Shown: positions 1-12,375 of the stretch, piece after piece | Numbering within the stretch: the first letter of the stretch is position 1 | Layout: each line of letters begins with the position of its first letter | NCBI GenBank assembly: GCA_028023455.1 | Contig: JAQFVV010000018.1 | Span: forward strand, 4,617,800-4,681,799 | Source of the DNA: Epiperipatus broadwayi | Lineage: Eukaryota; Onychophora; Udeonychophora; Euonychophora; Peripatidae | Reading direction: 5' to 3' | Length of the DNA: 64,000 nucleotides | Position numbers and translations under genes: made by a program | The notes under the pieces: model-generated | The model's input: only the letters and a program-made list of their open reading frames with translations | What the model was told of the DNA's origin: nothing | Databases searched by the model: none

Positions 1-605
1 AATTGTTGATTTATTTGTTATTAGTAATAAACTTTGTTAAATTTTGTTATTTCAAAAATTTTGTGTCCGAGTTATTTATTTCTCCACATCGCTGCATGAA
101 ATCATGATATATGCATAATAATCGAAACAAATATATAATTTTGCACAAAAGATAAATAGAGAATTATTTTAAGAATTTAAATATTTTATTGGTATTCATT
201 ATAATTAGATAATCATAATCTTACATTATTTATTGGTCATAAATCAGTTATTACAATATTATATTAAATTATATGCTATCAGTTGCCACACATATTTTGT
301 TTGTCAGATTATTAAAATGCTACCACATATTTATTATATCATTACATGAAGAATATTATTATTGTTATTTATTATTATTAGTTTCAGTGTAGTAGATTAT
401 GACATAAAATCCCTTCTCATATTTTACTACCGTATTTTTATTAACTTAGAATAAACTTTATGAACCTGAGATTATTTTATTTGAGCTAGATTATTACAAA
501 TAGAAGATTAAAATTTAATTATTAGTTTAATCTTAGTGAGTAGAAGTTATTAAAGTCGTAAGAATACTATGAGTTTGTTATTTAAAATAGTAATAAGGGG
601 GATAG
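1..605. other. AT-rich non-coding sequence
   Basis: No coding pattern, RNA gene or repeat structure is recognisable here. A purine-rich tract at about 590-602 lies directly before the possible LTR relic described next. Confidence 0.5.
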
Positions 606-902
606 TGTTCATATGCCATTGAGGTAGTATCCTGTAGGATATTGGCTCAATGTAATCTATCTTGTCACCTGTATTTTCACTTCAAGTCTCATGAAAATAT
701 TAAATATTTATTTAATATATTTTTATAAATTGAACCTTATTCGAATTTTAAATTTGAGCTAGTGGAATATTTTAATTTTAATGCTGAATATTTTAGTTAT
801 TAATTATTAACTGAGATAGAACCCATTTTATTTTATATCATATACTATTCTGAAGTGAAAGTGCATGAGATAAAGGTCAGAATATGGTGCCCAACATGGG
901 GC
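606..902 (+). mobile_element. possible LTR relic with a tRNA-Lys-type primer binding site
   Basis: Positions 885-902 read tggtgcccaacatggggc, which differs by two transitions (C to T and G to A) from the primer binding site complementary to tRNA-Lys1,2 used by many retroelements. Upstream, a short purine tract at about 590-602 is followed by TGTTC at 606, as expected for a polypurine tract and an LTR start. The segment between (606-884) has LTR length, but no clear CA end and no second LTR are visible. No gag or pol remnant follows. The call rests on the PBS-like string and its spacing only. Confidence 0.3.
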
Positions 903-1526
903 ACAAGATGTGTTTGTAAGGGCATCAGATTCAACCAACAGAAGGTTAGATTTTGCTCGTCCAATGTGACTGCACGATGTTTAGTTGGAAATACAATCGA
1001 AAGGTCAGAATATATATATATAAAGTAATATGAATTTTTAAATATTTTCACAAGAATTTTTACTGAGTTTATAAATATAAATATTGAATGTTTGTAATGA
1101 TATATTCCATGTGGTTATTTTTAATTATAGCTTATCCACACAAATTAAATATTGGTTCATTAAACTGAAATCATTTCATCCAGAAAGGGTTTCTGGTTTT
1201 TACTTTAAGTTATTGCTGGATGATGTAATTTTATTTTTATTGATCCAATTTTTAATTGATTACTTGCTTAATAGCATGAGCTATAATTAAAAATAAAAAA
1301 AATGTGGAATATATTATTAAAATTTTTAATATTTAAATCTTTAAAGTCCATCAAAATTTTCTAGTATATATATATATATAATGGTTAATTATAATTTATA
1401 TATATGGTTTTAAACTATATTGATTAGGTTTACCAAATATCTAAAAGAAACATTAGTCTGATTTAGTTCTTTGCCATCTTTTATTAAAGTTTATGTGGCA
1501 TTCAAGCAAAATTTAAATATATATAT

Positions 1527-1994
<468 letters not shown>

Positions 1995-2315
1995 TTAATA
2001 TTTCCACATGATAACAGTATGCCTTCTTCAGAGCTTTCACTTTCTTAATTTATAAGAATATAATATTCTTAGATTAAATCTTCATTTTTGTGTGTCTCTC
2101 CATTTTCAAAGATCATTGAATAAGAATTTTAAATTATGATTTTTTTCTGCAATATTTTTCTCCCAAATGGCATTAATTTTATTTAACTCACAATTTAATT
2201 TAGGTTATCATGTTTTTTTTAAATTTGTAAAACCTTTTTTTATAATATCTTGTCATACTGATCAACTTTTGCAATAATTCTTATTTATTAAAACTTAATA
2301 AATTTATTAAATTTG

Positions 2316-2781
2316 CAAATCACCCTCCCAATCGTTATAAAATGCCAGCAATGCCCTCTGTATGCAAATATAAAGTCTGAACTTCAAACAGCTGACTTAA
2401 AAATATATCCCTTGAATCTCATGCTGCAATAATATTAAATATTGAAATTCAGACCAATATAAACAAAAGAGAGTGAAATTAAATTAGCTAGCAATACGCA
2501 TTAGAATATTTTTTTATATATTTTCATTGGGGGATAGCAAAGTTTAAAATAATCTTACATTGTATACCAAGTTAAATATATTTGTTTACTAGAAAATTAA
2601 GATCATTACTAATTTAATTTGATGGTCTTTGTTTGAATTGATCTGAATTTCAAAATTTAGCATTACTGTAACAGCATATGATTCAAGAAATAATTTTTGA
2701 ATTGACTGTTTGAAGTTCAGACTTCATATCTGTTCACAGGAGGTGTTACTAGAATTTCATAATGATTGGGAGGGTGATTTG
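2316..2781. mobile_element. inverted-repeat element (MITE-like), about 466 bp
   Basis: The ends form imperfect terminal inverted repeats of about 80 bp. The left end begins caaatcaccctcccaatc at 2316 and its reverse complement ends at 2781. Similarity continues inward through the shared string agtctgaacttcaaacag (left arm at about 2376-2393; complement at about 2705-2722). There is no coding capacity. I see no convincing target-site duplication, so the superfamily is undetermined. Confidence 0.7.
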
Positions 2782-2836
2782 AATATTTTCTATTTAATTT
2801 CAGCTAGTGATATGTATTAGAATATTTTCTTTTAAT
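2478..2836 (+). repeat. direct repeat pair of about 38 bp inside and outside the 2.3-kb inverted-repeat element
   Basis: The segment at about 2478-2515 (ending gcattagaatatttttt) recurs at about 2797-2836, just outside the right inverted repeat, with several mismatches. One copy is internal and one external, so the true element may be larger or may have been duplicated together with flanking DNA. Confidence 0.5.
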
Positions 2837-4137
2837 TTAACATGCTAGTAAATGACTGATGAATTAACCTCTCTCCCCCAAAGTAAAAATGTATTATTAT
2901 TATTATTAGCATTAAGACTTTGATTGATCTGATTAGTGCATAAAATGAACCAGAAAAAAATACATTTTGCTAAGAGAAAAATGTAGTTCACCCATTCACA
3001 TGTTAAATTAACAAAACATATCAATTTGTTAAAATATAGATTCTGGAAAACATTGATTAATACAATTCATCACAAACTTTAGCTGTTGAGTTTGAGCATT
3101 ATGAATTTGACGACTAAGAAAAAGCATGTTCGGCTATATATTGAAAATTTAAAAGAAAATAATCTTTTTTTTACAGTGGATAAAACATGTATAATAAAAT
3201 TACAACTAAAGATTATTTAAAAAGCTATAAAAAGTTTTTAAAGACATAATATCATGAAAAGTGTGAGATGTGCAAAGTTAATGCCATTTGAAAAAATTAT
3301 TACTTAAAACTACTCAACCCATGATCTTTGAGATCAGTCAGCAAGATTATAAGAAAATTTTAAACTAAGTATACATTGTTATAATTTAAAAAGAAAAAGC
3401 TCTGAAAAGGTTACATTATTGTTGCACAACAATATTGGCTACATTTTAATTTTTCTATCAAACATTTTTGGGGGTTGCTACGGTATACTTTGAGAAAAAA
3501 AATTTGTAGGACTCAGCATAGAGCAAACCAATGTTCTTTTTCAGATCTTAATATGAGAATATTGCTATTAATTTAAAGATAACCCTTTAATTATTTTTTT
3601 GAGGTTTTAAACTCTTTAAATAAGGTAAAGTCATAACCTTAACTTCTTATTTTTTTGTCATTACTTTAGAAATGCAATATCATTTGAAACAATATGTTTG
3701 CATATATGATAATTTACCACAATTCATAGTTATAAAAAATACTCACTAATAAATACAGCAAATAAATTAAAAACAATTTTAAATGAAATGTTATATAGAT
3801 ATTTTAATGATTTAGTAATGAGGATAAGTCATATTTTGAAAAGAAAATGGCTTTTGCTGATATTTTTTTCTAAATGTATTTATAGTTTGTGATATACTTT
3901 GAATCTATTGTAATAATTAAATTTTTTAAACAGGAAATTATTTTAAACATTTATTTTTATGCAACTTTTGATTAAGATCAATTTTGTAAAAAATATTGAG
4001 ATGCACATACGTGTATTGCACTTTTTAAAAAAATGATATGTAATGTTTTAAATTTAAAAAATTATGAAAATGTTTTTGTTTTGCTTTTTATTTTAACCTA
4101 AGATCACATTTAATACTTTTAGCATTTTCATGCCAAT

Positions 4138-4141
<4 letters not shown>
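2837..4141. other. AT-rich non-coding sequence
   Basis: Homopolymer-rich sequence with no open frame, splice-like exon, RNA gene or dispersed repeat that I can recognise. Confidence 0.5.

Positions 4142-4197
<56 letters not shown>
4142..4197. repeat. (TA)n microsatellite
   Basis: An uninterrupted TA dinucleotide run of about 56 bp in AT-rich DNA. No flanking element is recognised. Confidence 0.95.
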
Positions 4198-4199
<2 letters not shown>

Positions 4200-5728
4200 C
4201 TATAAAATACATTATTAATGCATGACAATCATTAAAAACAAAATATTTAATGGTAGAAAAAATGTTATTACAAGTAAATTATAAAAAGTAAATGAATTTA
4301 AATAAGATCTAAAGTAAATTGAGAGAGAAAAAGTAAAAAAAAAAAAAACTAGGAGAGTAATAGAAAACACTTGTGAGGTGAAATTTGCGAATAATTTTTT
4401 TAAAAAATTTAAAACAAAACAGAATGTTTTATTATTTGGCAGTTCACTAGAATTTTTAATATCAGAAAAGATATTGTTGAGTCACAGGGGCCTTGTAATT
4501 AATATATTTATATATAAAAATGCAGACATTTTATTCTAAATATTATTAGTTTATCATTCATTTTATAGATTTACATATATGTTGAATAAATTTTAAAATT
4601 ATTAGCATTACTGGAATTAGAGGAAGATTTATTTAAAATAGAAAGCAAATTTGACTCATTGTACATGCTCATTAGATTCATTCTTGTGTAAAATAAGTAA
4701 ATAAGCAATTGAATAACAGAAACAAATAAAATTTAAGTCTTGGATACAAAAAAGTATTTTCATGCAGTATCATTTTTTTTATTAGTGGAACAAAATCAAA
4801 TGACCCAAAAACTAATATACAAATATTATGTATCAACTATAAATTTAAAATCTTTTTTTAAAATATATCATTTAAAAGTTTTAAACATTCATTTAAAAAA
4901 AATCAATTAAGCAAGATAATGATCCCCAGACAATGTAAATTTTAGTATATTAAGGAAAAGATTTTAAGCTATTATATTGGATTAATTGTATTAATAACAA
5001 GACATTATCATTTACCAGGTCAGATTTTATACATTTTTCCACTTTTAAATTTACATTTAACTCAGCATACTTACTTTTGTAAAATTGTCAATTTTTTTTA
5101 TAAGGAAAATTCCTAATCTTTCAAAATCGCTGTCGTATTTTCTTATTTCCTAGATTTTTTTTTTTATATAGTTTAAATTTCTCAATTTCTTAATTTATTT
5201 CTCTGTTGATAATCATGTCCATATTTTATTAACTACTTTCCCCTTAAAATTTATATTATTATTCATGTAGTAAATTTCATACTCTAAAATTTTTACTATT
5301 GTTTTTCAATTCTCATTGCATTGATCGTTAAACTTCTTTCGTTAATAATTTGCTAAAATATTACATCACTATCTATATTTTTTCTCATTTTATTCTTCTA
5401 CCTTCTAAATATTTAATAACATGAAATATAATTTATTTAGTCTTTAATTTAATAATATTAAATTTAGATTTATTCTAAACATATATTTTTTGTTTAAGTA
5501 TTTTGGTAAATAAACATTTTCATTTTTTTTTTAAATTATTTACTACTAGCTTTTTAAAAAACAATTGTTTTAATTGTATTAAATATTTATTATCTTCATT
5601 ACTCTAATGTGTTTAAGATGTTAAAAATATATTTAAAAATAAATTATAATAAAATTTTAAAATCAATGATAAGATCAGATCTATCTTACTTATATATTTA
5701 ATGCAATTATAAACATTGCAAGTCTTTA
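4198..5728. other. AT-rich non-coding sequence
   Basis: Nothing beyond homopolymer and AT-rich tracts is recognisable here. Confidence 0.5.
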
Positions 5729-5881
5729 ATTAATCTATTCATTCAGTATAATGAATGCTTATTCTAGTAAATAGAGGTATTTCAACTTAGGATTTTCAGT
5801 CTATATTCATACTCCACTCCATCTCAAACAAACAACACACGTGACCACACACATGTGAAAAAGATAAATGATCCCCAATAT
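5729..5881 (-). mobile_element. family C repeat, copy C1, starting at the predicted ribozyme cleavage site
   Basis: This copy aligns with the outer part of the family C copies at 9015, 12770 and 57826. Shared blocks are gattttcagtctatattcat, ccatctcaaac and cacatgtgaaaaagataaat. The family is oriented on the minus strand by its ribozyme. In that orientation the copy starts at about 5881-5877, within a few bases of the predicted hammerhead cleavage position (UUGG start of stem I 3' strand), and the ribozyme body is absent. It therefore looks like a cDNA of the 3' product of self-cleavage. No confident target-site duplication is visible. Confidence 0.7.
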
Positions 5882-6449
5882 AATGAAGAAATATATCATG
5901 GATAAGTTGAAAAATTATAAGAAATTTTAAATTAAAAGTTTTTAACAATTTTAAATAAGTAGAAATTATATATATAAGTATGTGCATAAATAAATGTACA
6001 TGGCATTATCAATTTCAAGTTCATTTTAAAAATAATTTAAAACAACTATGTCTTTTACTAACATTTGTAAAGGTATTTTATAGCTAATGGGTGGAACTGA
6101 CACTATTTTATAAAATGTAATTAAATTCTTATAAACAGATCAACTAATTAAGAAGATAAAGATCTGATGTATTTTAGTCAAATCATTATCTGTTATTTTG
6201 GTTATTACTTACAAAGTTAAAATTTGTATGAATGAGTGAACCATAATTAAATTTAAAGTTATCTACAGGATTGAAATGACTTATAATGACAACTAATTTT
6301 GCTGATCAGACAACAATAAAATATAAATAGAGACTCTCTGAAGATCAAAAATTATTTTGCTTTGAATTTGTATTCTGTTTTAATTGGATTGCTTGTTCTG
6401 CATTAATTGTTTTATGCTGATTCTGCTTTGATTTATTACTGTGCTTTGT

Positions 6450-6626
6450 AAATAAACATCACATGACCACCTCCTCTTATGCAGTGCTCTCAGATCCAAG
6501 GCACCTCACTGATGAAGGCCACAAGCCAGAAACTAGTTTGGGGATATTGAATGAGTACGCACTAGATGAGGATTTTATGCACAAACCTTCTGGCATCCAT
6601 TGATTACTCTAGCTTGCTGTGTGTGG

Positions 6627-6660
<34 letters not shown>

Positions 6661-6681
6661 ATATATACATATATATAAAAC

Positions 6682-6717
<36 letters not shown>

Positions 6718-6734
6718 GTTTTGCCAGTTTTAGT
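6450..6734 (+). mobile_element. family A repeat, longest copy (A1), with 9-bp flanking repeats
   Basis: A 285-bp element is bounded by the 9-bp direct repeat gtgctttgt at 6441-6449 and 6735-6743, the likely target-site duplication. Its left end matches the family terminus ending aaacatcacatgaccac, and its right end is the family terminus gagttttgccagtttta. A hammerhead-like motif lies at 6501-6545. A (TA)n tract with an internal hairpin at about 6678-6722 lies near the right end. There is no coding capacity. Other copies in the window are at 11.83, 25.88, 58.82 and 60.20 kb. Confidence 0.8.
6501..6545 (+). ncRNA. hammerhead ribozyme motif in family A copy A1
   Basis: The conserved boxes are in hammerhead order. 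CTGATGA is at 6509-6515. A stem II of GGC/GCC closes over loop CACAA at 6517-6527. GAAA is at 6529-6532. A two-base-pair stem III follows (AC/GU around loop TA), with U as the cleavage-site base (triplet GUU). The 3' strand TGGGG then pairs with CCTCA directly before the CTGATGA box, giving a 5-bp stem I (one G-U pair). This is a type I topology with a very short stem III, like the ribozymes described in Penelope-like elements. No activity has been shown. Confidence 0.7.
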
Positions 6735-6743
6735 GTGCTTTGT

Positions 6744-7140
6744 GTTAGAATATAATGGCAGAGTGAAAAAAGCCATATTGGGCCAATTTGACCAGGTGCA
6801 GGCTGTAAGTCTGTTGAGAGTTTCTGAGAAGCTGTAAAATAATGTAAACCATCCTAAGAAGCATTGTGATTAGTATATGCCAATTTTATGATGCCTAAAC
6901 TTCAACAGTGTCTATTGCTTTAGGGAGAAATGTACTATCAGTCAAGAAGAAAATACCATCAGATGTTGCTCATTAAACAAAGAAAGTAAATGTGTGTTGG
7001 TGAAAACTGTTGCAGTATCAAGTCCAACATGATAAAAGCTTTTCCAGGCAAAGCTATGTTTGTGCAAACAAAATCTGCTAAAAGAATACCAGTATCTGAA
7101 TTCAGAACTATATTTCTTAGTGATGAAAGATTAATGTGTA
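6744..7140. other. slightly less AT-rich segment, no gene found
   Basis: Base composition is a little richer in G+C than around it, but all six frames are closed by stops. No splice-consistent exon stood out. It may be a decayed transcript or repeat remnant. Confidence 0.35.
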
Positions 7141-7208
7141 TGAACTTTGAATATATATTATCATAATTGTCTAAATGAACTTTGAAAATATATTATCATA
7201 ATTGTCTA
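7141..7208 (+). repeat. tandem duplication of about 35 bp
   Basis: The segment atgaactttgaatatatatt through attgtcta is repeated immediately with one visible substitution. It is a local two-copy tandem duplication with no coding context. Confidence 0.85.
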
Positions 7209-7842
7209 TTACTAATGTTAGATATTTCATCTTCTACATCTAATTTATATTGAAAATTATTTTATTAATTATTATTATTGATTTTGTGTAAAAGTAGATC
7301 TATTTATAAAATTAGTATTGTAAGAGATTACTATTTTTTATTAATCATGCTACAATTCAGTTGGTGTAAATCTAAAAAGAATGATATTGGTGTATTATTG
7401 CAAACCCTCACCATTCTCTTTAAAAACTTATTTTGTATGCTAAAACCAGATCGCCATTTTTACTATCTTAATTATAGAAATTATAAAAGTAGTAATTTAA
7501 ATGTTAACAAGAATAATGCAGATTAATGACCCCTGGATAGTATAAATTAAGTAAGTTTGTCTGATTATATCTTTTTAATATTCTAAAAGTTTACAGTTTT
7601 AAACTAAATATCCTCCAGTTTTGAGACTAAGCAAGCATGGGAGAAGATAATTGTCTTAAAGCTGCTTCAGCTAGTAATGTACTTTAATTTCCAACTGTTT
7701 TGTCTATGTACAAGGTTAGTTTATATTTGTTTTATGTATTCATAAATGAGTATAATACAATTTGCATTGTCTGATCATTTACAGTCATTAACTTACTTTG
7801 AGCAGTAGTATGTGGTACCTATCAAATATCAGATGCTTTGTT

Positions 7843-7874
<32 letters not shown>

Positions 7875-8685
7875 ATACCTTTGAGTCTTCCAATTTGAGG
7901 AGCATTATGTGACAGAAGCACATTCTTACCATATGGCAGATGCTCCACATTTTATAGATATTTGTTTACAGATAAGTGTAAGACAGATGCCATTTTCCTG
8001 CCTCTTTTTTTTTTGGCCATGAATATGAGGGAAAAACTTTGAAAGTACTAGGCCTAGATTAATTTAATTTAATTGTTTTTATTACTACTGACAGTTTCTT
8101 CTTCAGCATGTTAAAGTGCTTATATATATACTATTAGTTATTGTTTAGTTATTTACCAGAATTATAAGCTTAAATGATTGATTGTAGTTTATAATTTTAA
8201 CATATTCATAATCTGCAAGTTTGTTTAGTCTTAAAACTATATTGTGACCAATTGGATCTATAATTAGTGGTGATAGTTAGTCTTTGCAGCAATTTTATAT
8301 CTGTCCAGAAACAATTAAAATGTATTATACCATATATTATCTGTGCATAATAATACTAATAGATCCAATAAATATTTAACCATATTTATTTGTCTTAAAA
8401 ATTGATAGGGCAGTTAAATATAATAATATGTTACTAATATAAATTTAATCCCAGATAAAAGAACTCATAGCTTGATGTTTCCTGTGGATAAATTGTTATG
8501 TCTCATTATTTTTAGCATTTGTCATTATTTGTAATCAATTAAATAAACTATGATAGAGTCTTTTGTATCTAGCTGATTTAGTGGGCTATAAAAGAAAAAG
8601 TTGTTGACTATATGACATCAGAATGTGGAACTCCCATGCAAGTTATCCTTAAGTAATTTTTGTAGGAGCTGTACATTTTAGATAT
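7209..8685. other. AT-rich non-coding sequence with a short (TA)n(TG)n at about 7843-7874
   Basis: No supported gene or dispersed repeat is seen. The open frame at 7278-7526 has no recognisable domain and a composition like its surroundings, so I do not call it. Confidence 0.45.
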
Positions 8686-8736
8686 TACAATACATATTTC
8701 ATGCAGAACCAGCACTCATAAGTTGGGCCAAATTAT
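8686..8736 (-). ncRNA. hammerhead motif in copy C2 (mutated core)
   Basis: On the minus strand, CCAA is followed by CTTATGA (one change from CTGATGA). Next come a stem II of GTGC paired with GCAT over a 7-nt loop, then GAAA, then a short ATA/TAT stem III with loop TG. The stem I 3' strand is missing because the copy ends there. The core substitution predicts loss of activity. Confidence 0.55.
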
Positions 8737-8915
8737 AATCTCCCACATATATATGAAATCATTATTTGGCTTATATTAAGATAGTAATGCCTTAAGTATT
8801 AATGGATAAACTTTAATCTCACCCCCTCAACAATTTAACTATCCATTTCATTAATCTAATGATGGAAGGTAGATTTGATATTGTAGTCATACTTATGTGC
8901 ACATTACATCAATAT
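8686..8915 (-). mobile_element. family C repeat, copy C2, ending at the predicted ribozyme cleavage site
   Basis: This is an inner-half copy of family C, parallel to the 9015-9380 arm. In minus orientation it runs from about 8915 down to 8688. It includes the complete hammerhead body and loses similarity right after stem III, where cleavage is predicted. It is therefore complementary to copy C1, which starts at that site. Confidence 0.7.
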
Positions 8916-9162
8916 AACCCCTCATGTTATTTGTCCATTACATATCCATTTATATTAATAGGAGAGGGATGGGCTGGACTTATACTATGATGCAACCTAT
9001 TTCCAAAATAATATGTAATTAATATATTCATTCAATATACTGAATGTTTACTATAGTAAATAAAGAGATTTGAACTTAGGATTTTCAGTCTATATTTATT
9101 CTCCATTCGATCTCAAACAATCAATACACATGACCACACACATGTGAAAAAGATAAATGATA

Positions 9163-9207
9163 CCCAATATATGTATTTCATGCAGAATCAGCATTCATCA
9201 ATTGGAC
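9163..9207 (-). ncRNA. hammerhead motif in left arm of copy C3
   Basis: On the minus strand CCAA precedes TTGATGA (first C of the box changed to T). Stem II is a perfect ATGC/GCAT over a 7-nt loop, followed by GAAA, a short stem III (ATA/TAT, loop CA), an AUA-type cleavage triplet, and TTGG pairing with CCAA as stem I. The whole architecture is preserved apart from the C3 position. Confidence 0.65.
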
Positions 9208-9650
9208 ATATCATAATCTCCCATATATATATATAATCAGTGCTTGATTTATATTAAGATAGCAATTCCTTAAACTTTATTTGACAGGCTTCAATTTTCT
9301 CATCCCTCCAACAATTTCATTGAAAACCCCTTGGTGAATTTGATATTCTAGTCATTCCCATGTAGACATTACATCAATTTATAAGTACAGTTCATCCATC
9401 TCATATTAGTACAAATAAATGCATAATGGTCAGATAATATGAATAGTTAGATTGATGTAATGTCTACATTCATAGGATTACAATATCAAATCCATCAAGG
9501 GTTTTGACTTGGCCATTGGTTTTTCAATGAAATGAATGACTAATTGTTGGAGGCATGAAAAGATTGAAATGTGTTCATTAGAGTTTAAGGAATTGCTATC
9601 TTAATATAGGCTGAGTACTCATCGTACATATGTGTGATAGATTATGATAT

Positions 9651-9699
9651 GCCACAACTGATAAGTGCTGGGAAGCACAAAATATGTATATTGGGGACC
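9651..9699 (+). ncRNA. hammerhead motif in right arm of copy C3
   Basis: On the plus strand, CTGATAA (one change) is followed by a perfect GTGC/GCAC stem II and AAAA in place of GAAA. A short stem III with loop TG, the triplet ATA and the stem I strand TTGGGGA follow. The two core substitutions probably inactivate it, but the compensated stem II argues for past structural selection. Confidence 0.6.
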
Positions 9700-9800
9700 G
9701 TTTATTTTTTTCACATGTGTATTAATTGTTTGAGATGGAATAGAGGATGAATATAGACTGAAAATCCTAAGTTTAAATCCATCTATTATAAATATTTATG

Positions 9801-11824
9801 GAAAGCTATGTGTAGTTTACATTTAACTGCTTCATCAATTTGTCAACTAAATATTTCTAAGATGAAAAAAAGTTTTTTTTTTTTTTTCAATACTAAAGAG
9901 GTAGAGTTTATAGGTTTCAGACTATGTTATATGCATATGCAACATAATACCCCTTCATTTTAGAATAAATATGATTTATTATTTAGCAACTGATAAACTT
10001 TTGGATTTTGTTCTCAAAAATATATTTAAGAGATTTAAATTTTTCAGTTATCATTTTGCTATTAAACAAATAGAATATTGTTAATCCAAATATCTATTAT
10101 TCACAAACTTCTATTTTCAATACAAATTTCAATTATGATTTTTAATTTTTAAAATAAATTAGTTTATATATATTTACAAACAAAATAATGGTGGGGGGGG
10201 GGGACATTCAATAAATTATTAATAAATTTAAATGCAGTGAAGTGTCTGGTGTTCTTTGCTATGTTAGCAGAGTTTAGTTATATAATGAGAAAATTTAAAA
10301 AATCTAAAAGATTTATAAATCAAAAAAAGCCTTGAAACAAGAGATTTCAGATTAAGATATTTGACTTATATTAATAGTCTGCGTTATAATATTGCTTCAC
10401 TACTTTGTTATAAAAAGATGTTTTAAGAGTATGTTAAGAATTAATTTTTGACTCAATGGTTAAATATTAAACGTAGGTGAAACTATTATGTTGTTCTTTT
10501 GAATTACTCACTATTTGAATTTTAGATTAAATAACCTTTACATATTTCTCTCCTTGGAGATTTTTTTATTTTCTTTATTGCTGTAGCTGCTGCTGCTCTT
10601 CTAAGTACATTATATTAATATTTACGTTAAAATTGTAATATCTTTAAGGTAATTAAATAGGTTTTTAGAAATAAAATGTTTTAATGAATGAAAAACCGTG
10701 TATTACCATTATATCATAATAATTCTATTGCTTACATTTATTATCTTTAAATGCCACTGGTCAGTTTATATACTATTATCAGAAAGGCTTGATTTTTGTA
10801 AGATGTATACATTCATCAGAACTGAGTTCCCATTTTTTTCCTTTTTTTTTCCCAATAGTAGATGAGTTGAAGTACATAAGCTGTCCAGATAATTAATATG
10901 TCACTTCAAATTCACGTTATAACTTAACAAATGTAGTTCAAATATGACAACTGAATTTTTTAATACAATTTATAACAACTTTTTTACTTAATGTCAAAGT
11001 GTTTTTTTATATATTTAGTAAGATACATTACCGCAGTATTATCATATTCTAGACTTTAAGGTTACTACAAAAAAAATGCATTCGGAATGATCTCCAACTA
11101 TAAATTTGGAATCTTCAAGTTTTTTTTTTACAATAAAAACTGTTAACTATTATTAGGTGTCCTCTTAATGTGAGAATCCAAATGTTAGAATTGATTATTT
11201 CATTTATCTATTTTTGCTCAAACACATAAATAATAAGAATCTTTAAAAAATGATTTCTAATGATTTTTATAATCAAGTAATCAGTTGCATTTGAATATTA
11301 TAGTGAGAGGCTGAGAACAGATAACTCCATCTGCCGTTCCATTATACAGAATGCTTATTTAATAATATATTTTTTGAGAATAATTAAAAATAATTTAACT
11401 TATAATATGACAATAATAATTCTTATTATTTGCTTTTGAGGTAGAAATCATAAAATGTTTTTGTTACTTTAATTGGAAATAATTTACAAAAGATATCTAT
11501 TATTCCAAGAGTTGTAACTGCCAAATAATAATAAAAAATTAAAAAATAGAATCATTTTTATCTATTTAAAAAAGAAAGATCTTCGATAATATTTTTTTTT
11601 TAAATTGATTGTCATAAAAAAAAATTCAAATAGAATAGAATGGGCCGTGAAAAGAACTGTATGAAAATATAAAAAAAATAATCGTAGAGATGATTGGTTT
11701 TGCAAATAAAAATTATTTTAAAAAAATAACTTTGAAATCCAAAAAATAATGAATTATCGAAAAATATAGGTGTTGTATAAAAAATAATAATAATAAAGTA
11801 CCTAAAATATTTTACAACAAATGA
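9801..11824. other. AT-rich non-coding sequence
   Basis: Only homopolymers (for example a G run near 10192-10202) and AT-rich tracts are seen. The minus-strand frame at 11612-11833 has low-complexity Phe/Ile-rich translation and overlaps a family A copy, so it is not a gene. Confidence 0.5.
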
Positions 11825-11947
11825 AACAGGCAAAACTCTCCATACAGTAGTGTCATTCAGTACAAGCCAGAGTAATCAATGGATGCCAGAAGGCTTGTGC
11901 ATGAAATCCCTATCTAATGCCTACTCATCCAATGTTTAGTGGTTTAA
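11825..11947 (-). mobile_element. family A copy (A2) with internal deletion of the ribozyme
   Basis: On the minus strand this copy begins with the family 5' terminus aaaccactaaacat. It jumps directly to tggatgagtaggc, which in longer copies lies just downstream of the hammerhead, and continues to the family 3' terminus ending gagttttgcctgttt. The ribozyme region is thus deleted while both outer ends are kept. Flanking duplications are unclear (perhaps atgaaa). Confidence 0.75.
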
Positions 11948-12299
11948 ATATGAAAACACTTTAATAAGAAAAAAATTATTTGTCTTTAAATAAACAAATT
12001 CACATGTCTGGGATAAAATAGTGGTAGAAATTAAGTAAGGACTTAACATACAGTGACTAGTACACTTTTCTCTGCAATAGCAAAAGTCACACTCTATAAC
12101 AATTATTTTTAACTTTTATAATCAGCATGTAACTACACATATGGTCAATGATTAATATGGCAATCTTTACTTAGTATTTATTTAGTAATAGCTAGATACC
12201 AACTTTTTCAACTTTATAGTGGATGTCTAATTGTATTATCTATGGATTCTATAACTAAAAGACAAAATTCTAAGTCTGTTTGTCACATATAAAAAATTT

Positions 12300-12375
12300 C
12301 AAAATCGAAGCCTAGATTTGAAGTTCAGATATGAGCAATGCTAGATAGATGCTCTACTGTGATTGTGAAAGTTAG
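12300..12375 (-). pseudogene. degenerate tRNA-like sequence (possible SINE head)
   Basis: On the minus strand, the segments agtagagcat, tctagcattgc and gaacttcaaatc resemble the D-arm, anticodon and T-arm (B box) parts of a tRNA in the right order and spacing. The acceptor stem does not pair well and no target duplication was found. A chance match is possible. Confidence 0.25.

Larger units (their letters stand above)
9015..9800. mobile_element. family C fold-back element (copy C3), two inverted arms
   Basis: Left arm 9015-9380 and right arm 9450-9800 are imperfect inverted repeats separated by a spacer of about 70 bp. Each arm carries the family's outer block (ggattttcagtctatatt), its hammerhead region, a TA-rich stretch and the inner block cattacatcaat. 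Together with C2 just upstream, this makes one direct partial copy plus an inverted pair, the same layout as the family B element at 18.3 kb. There is no coding capacity. Confidence 0.85.
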
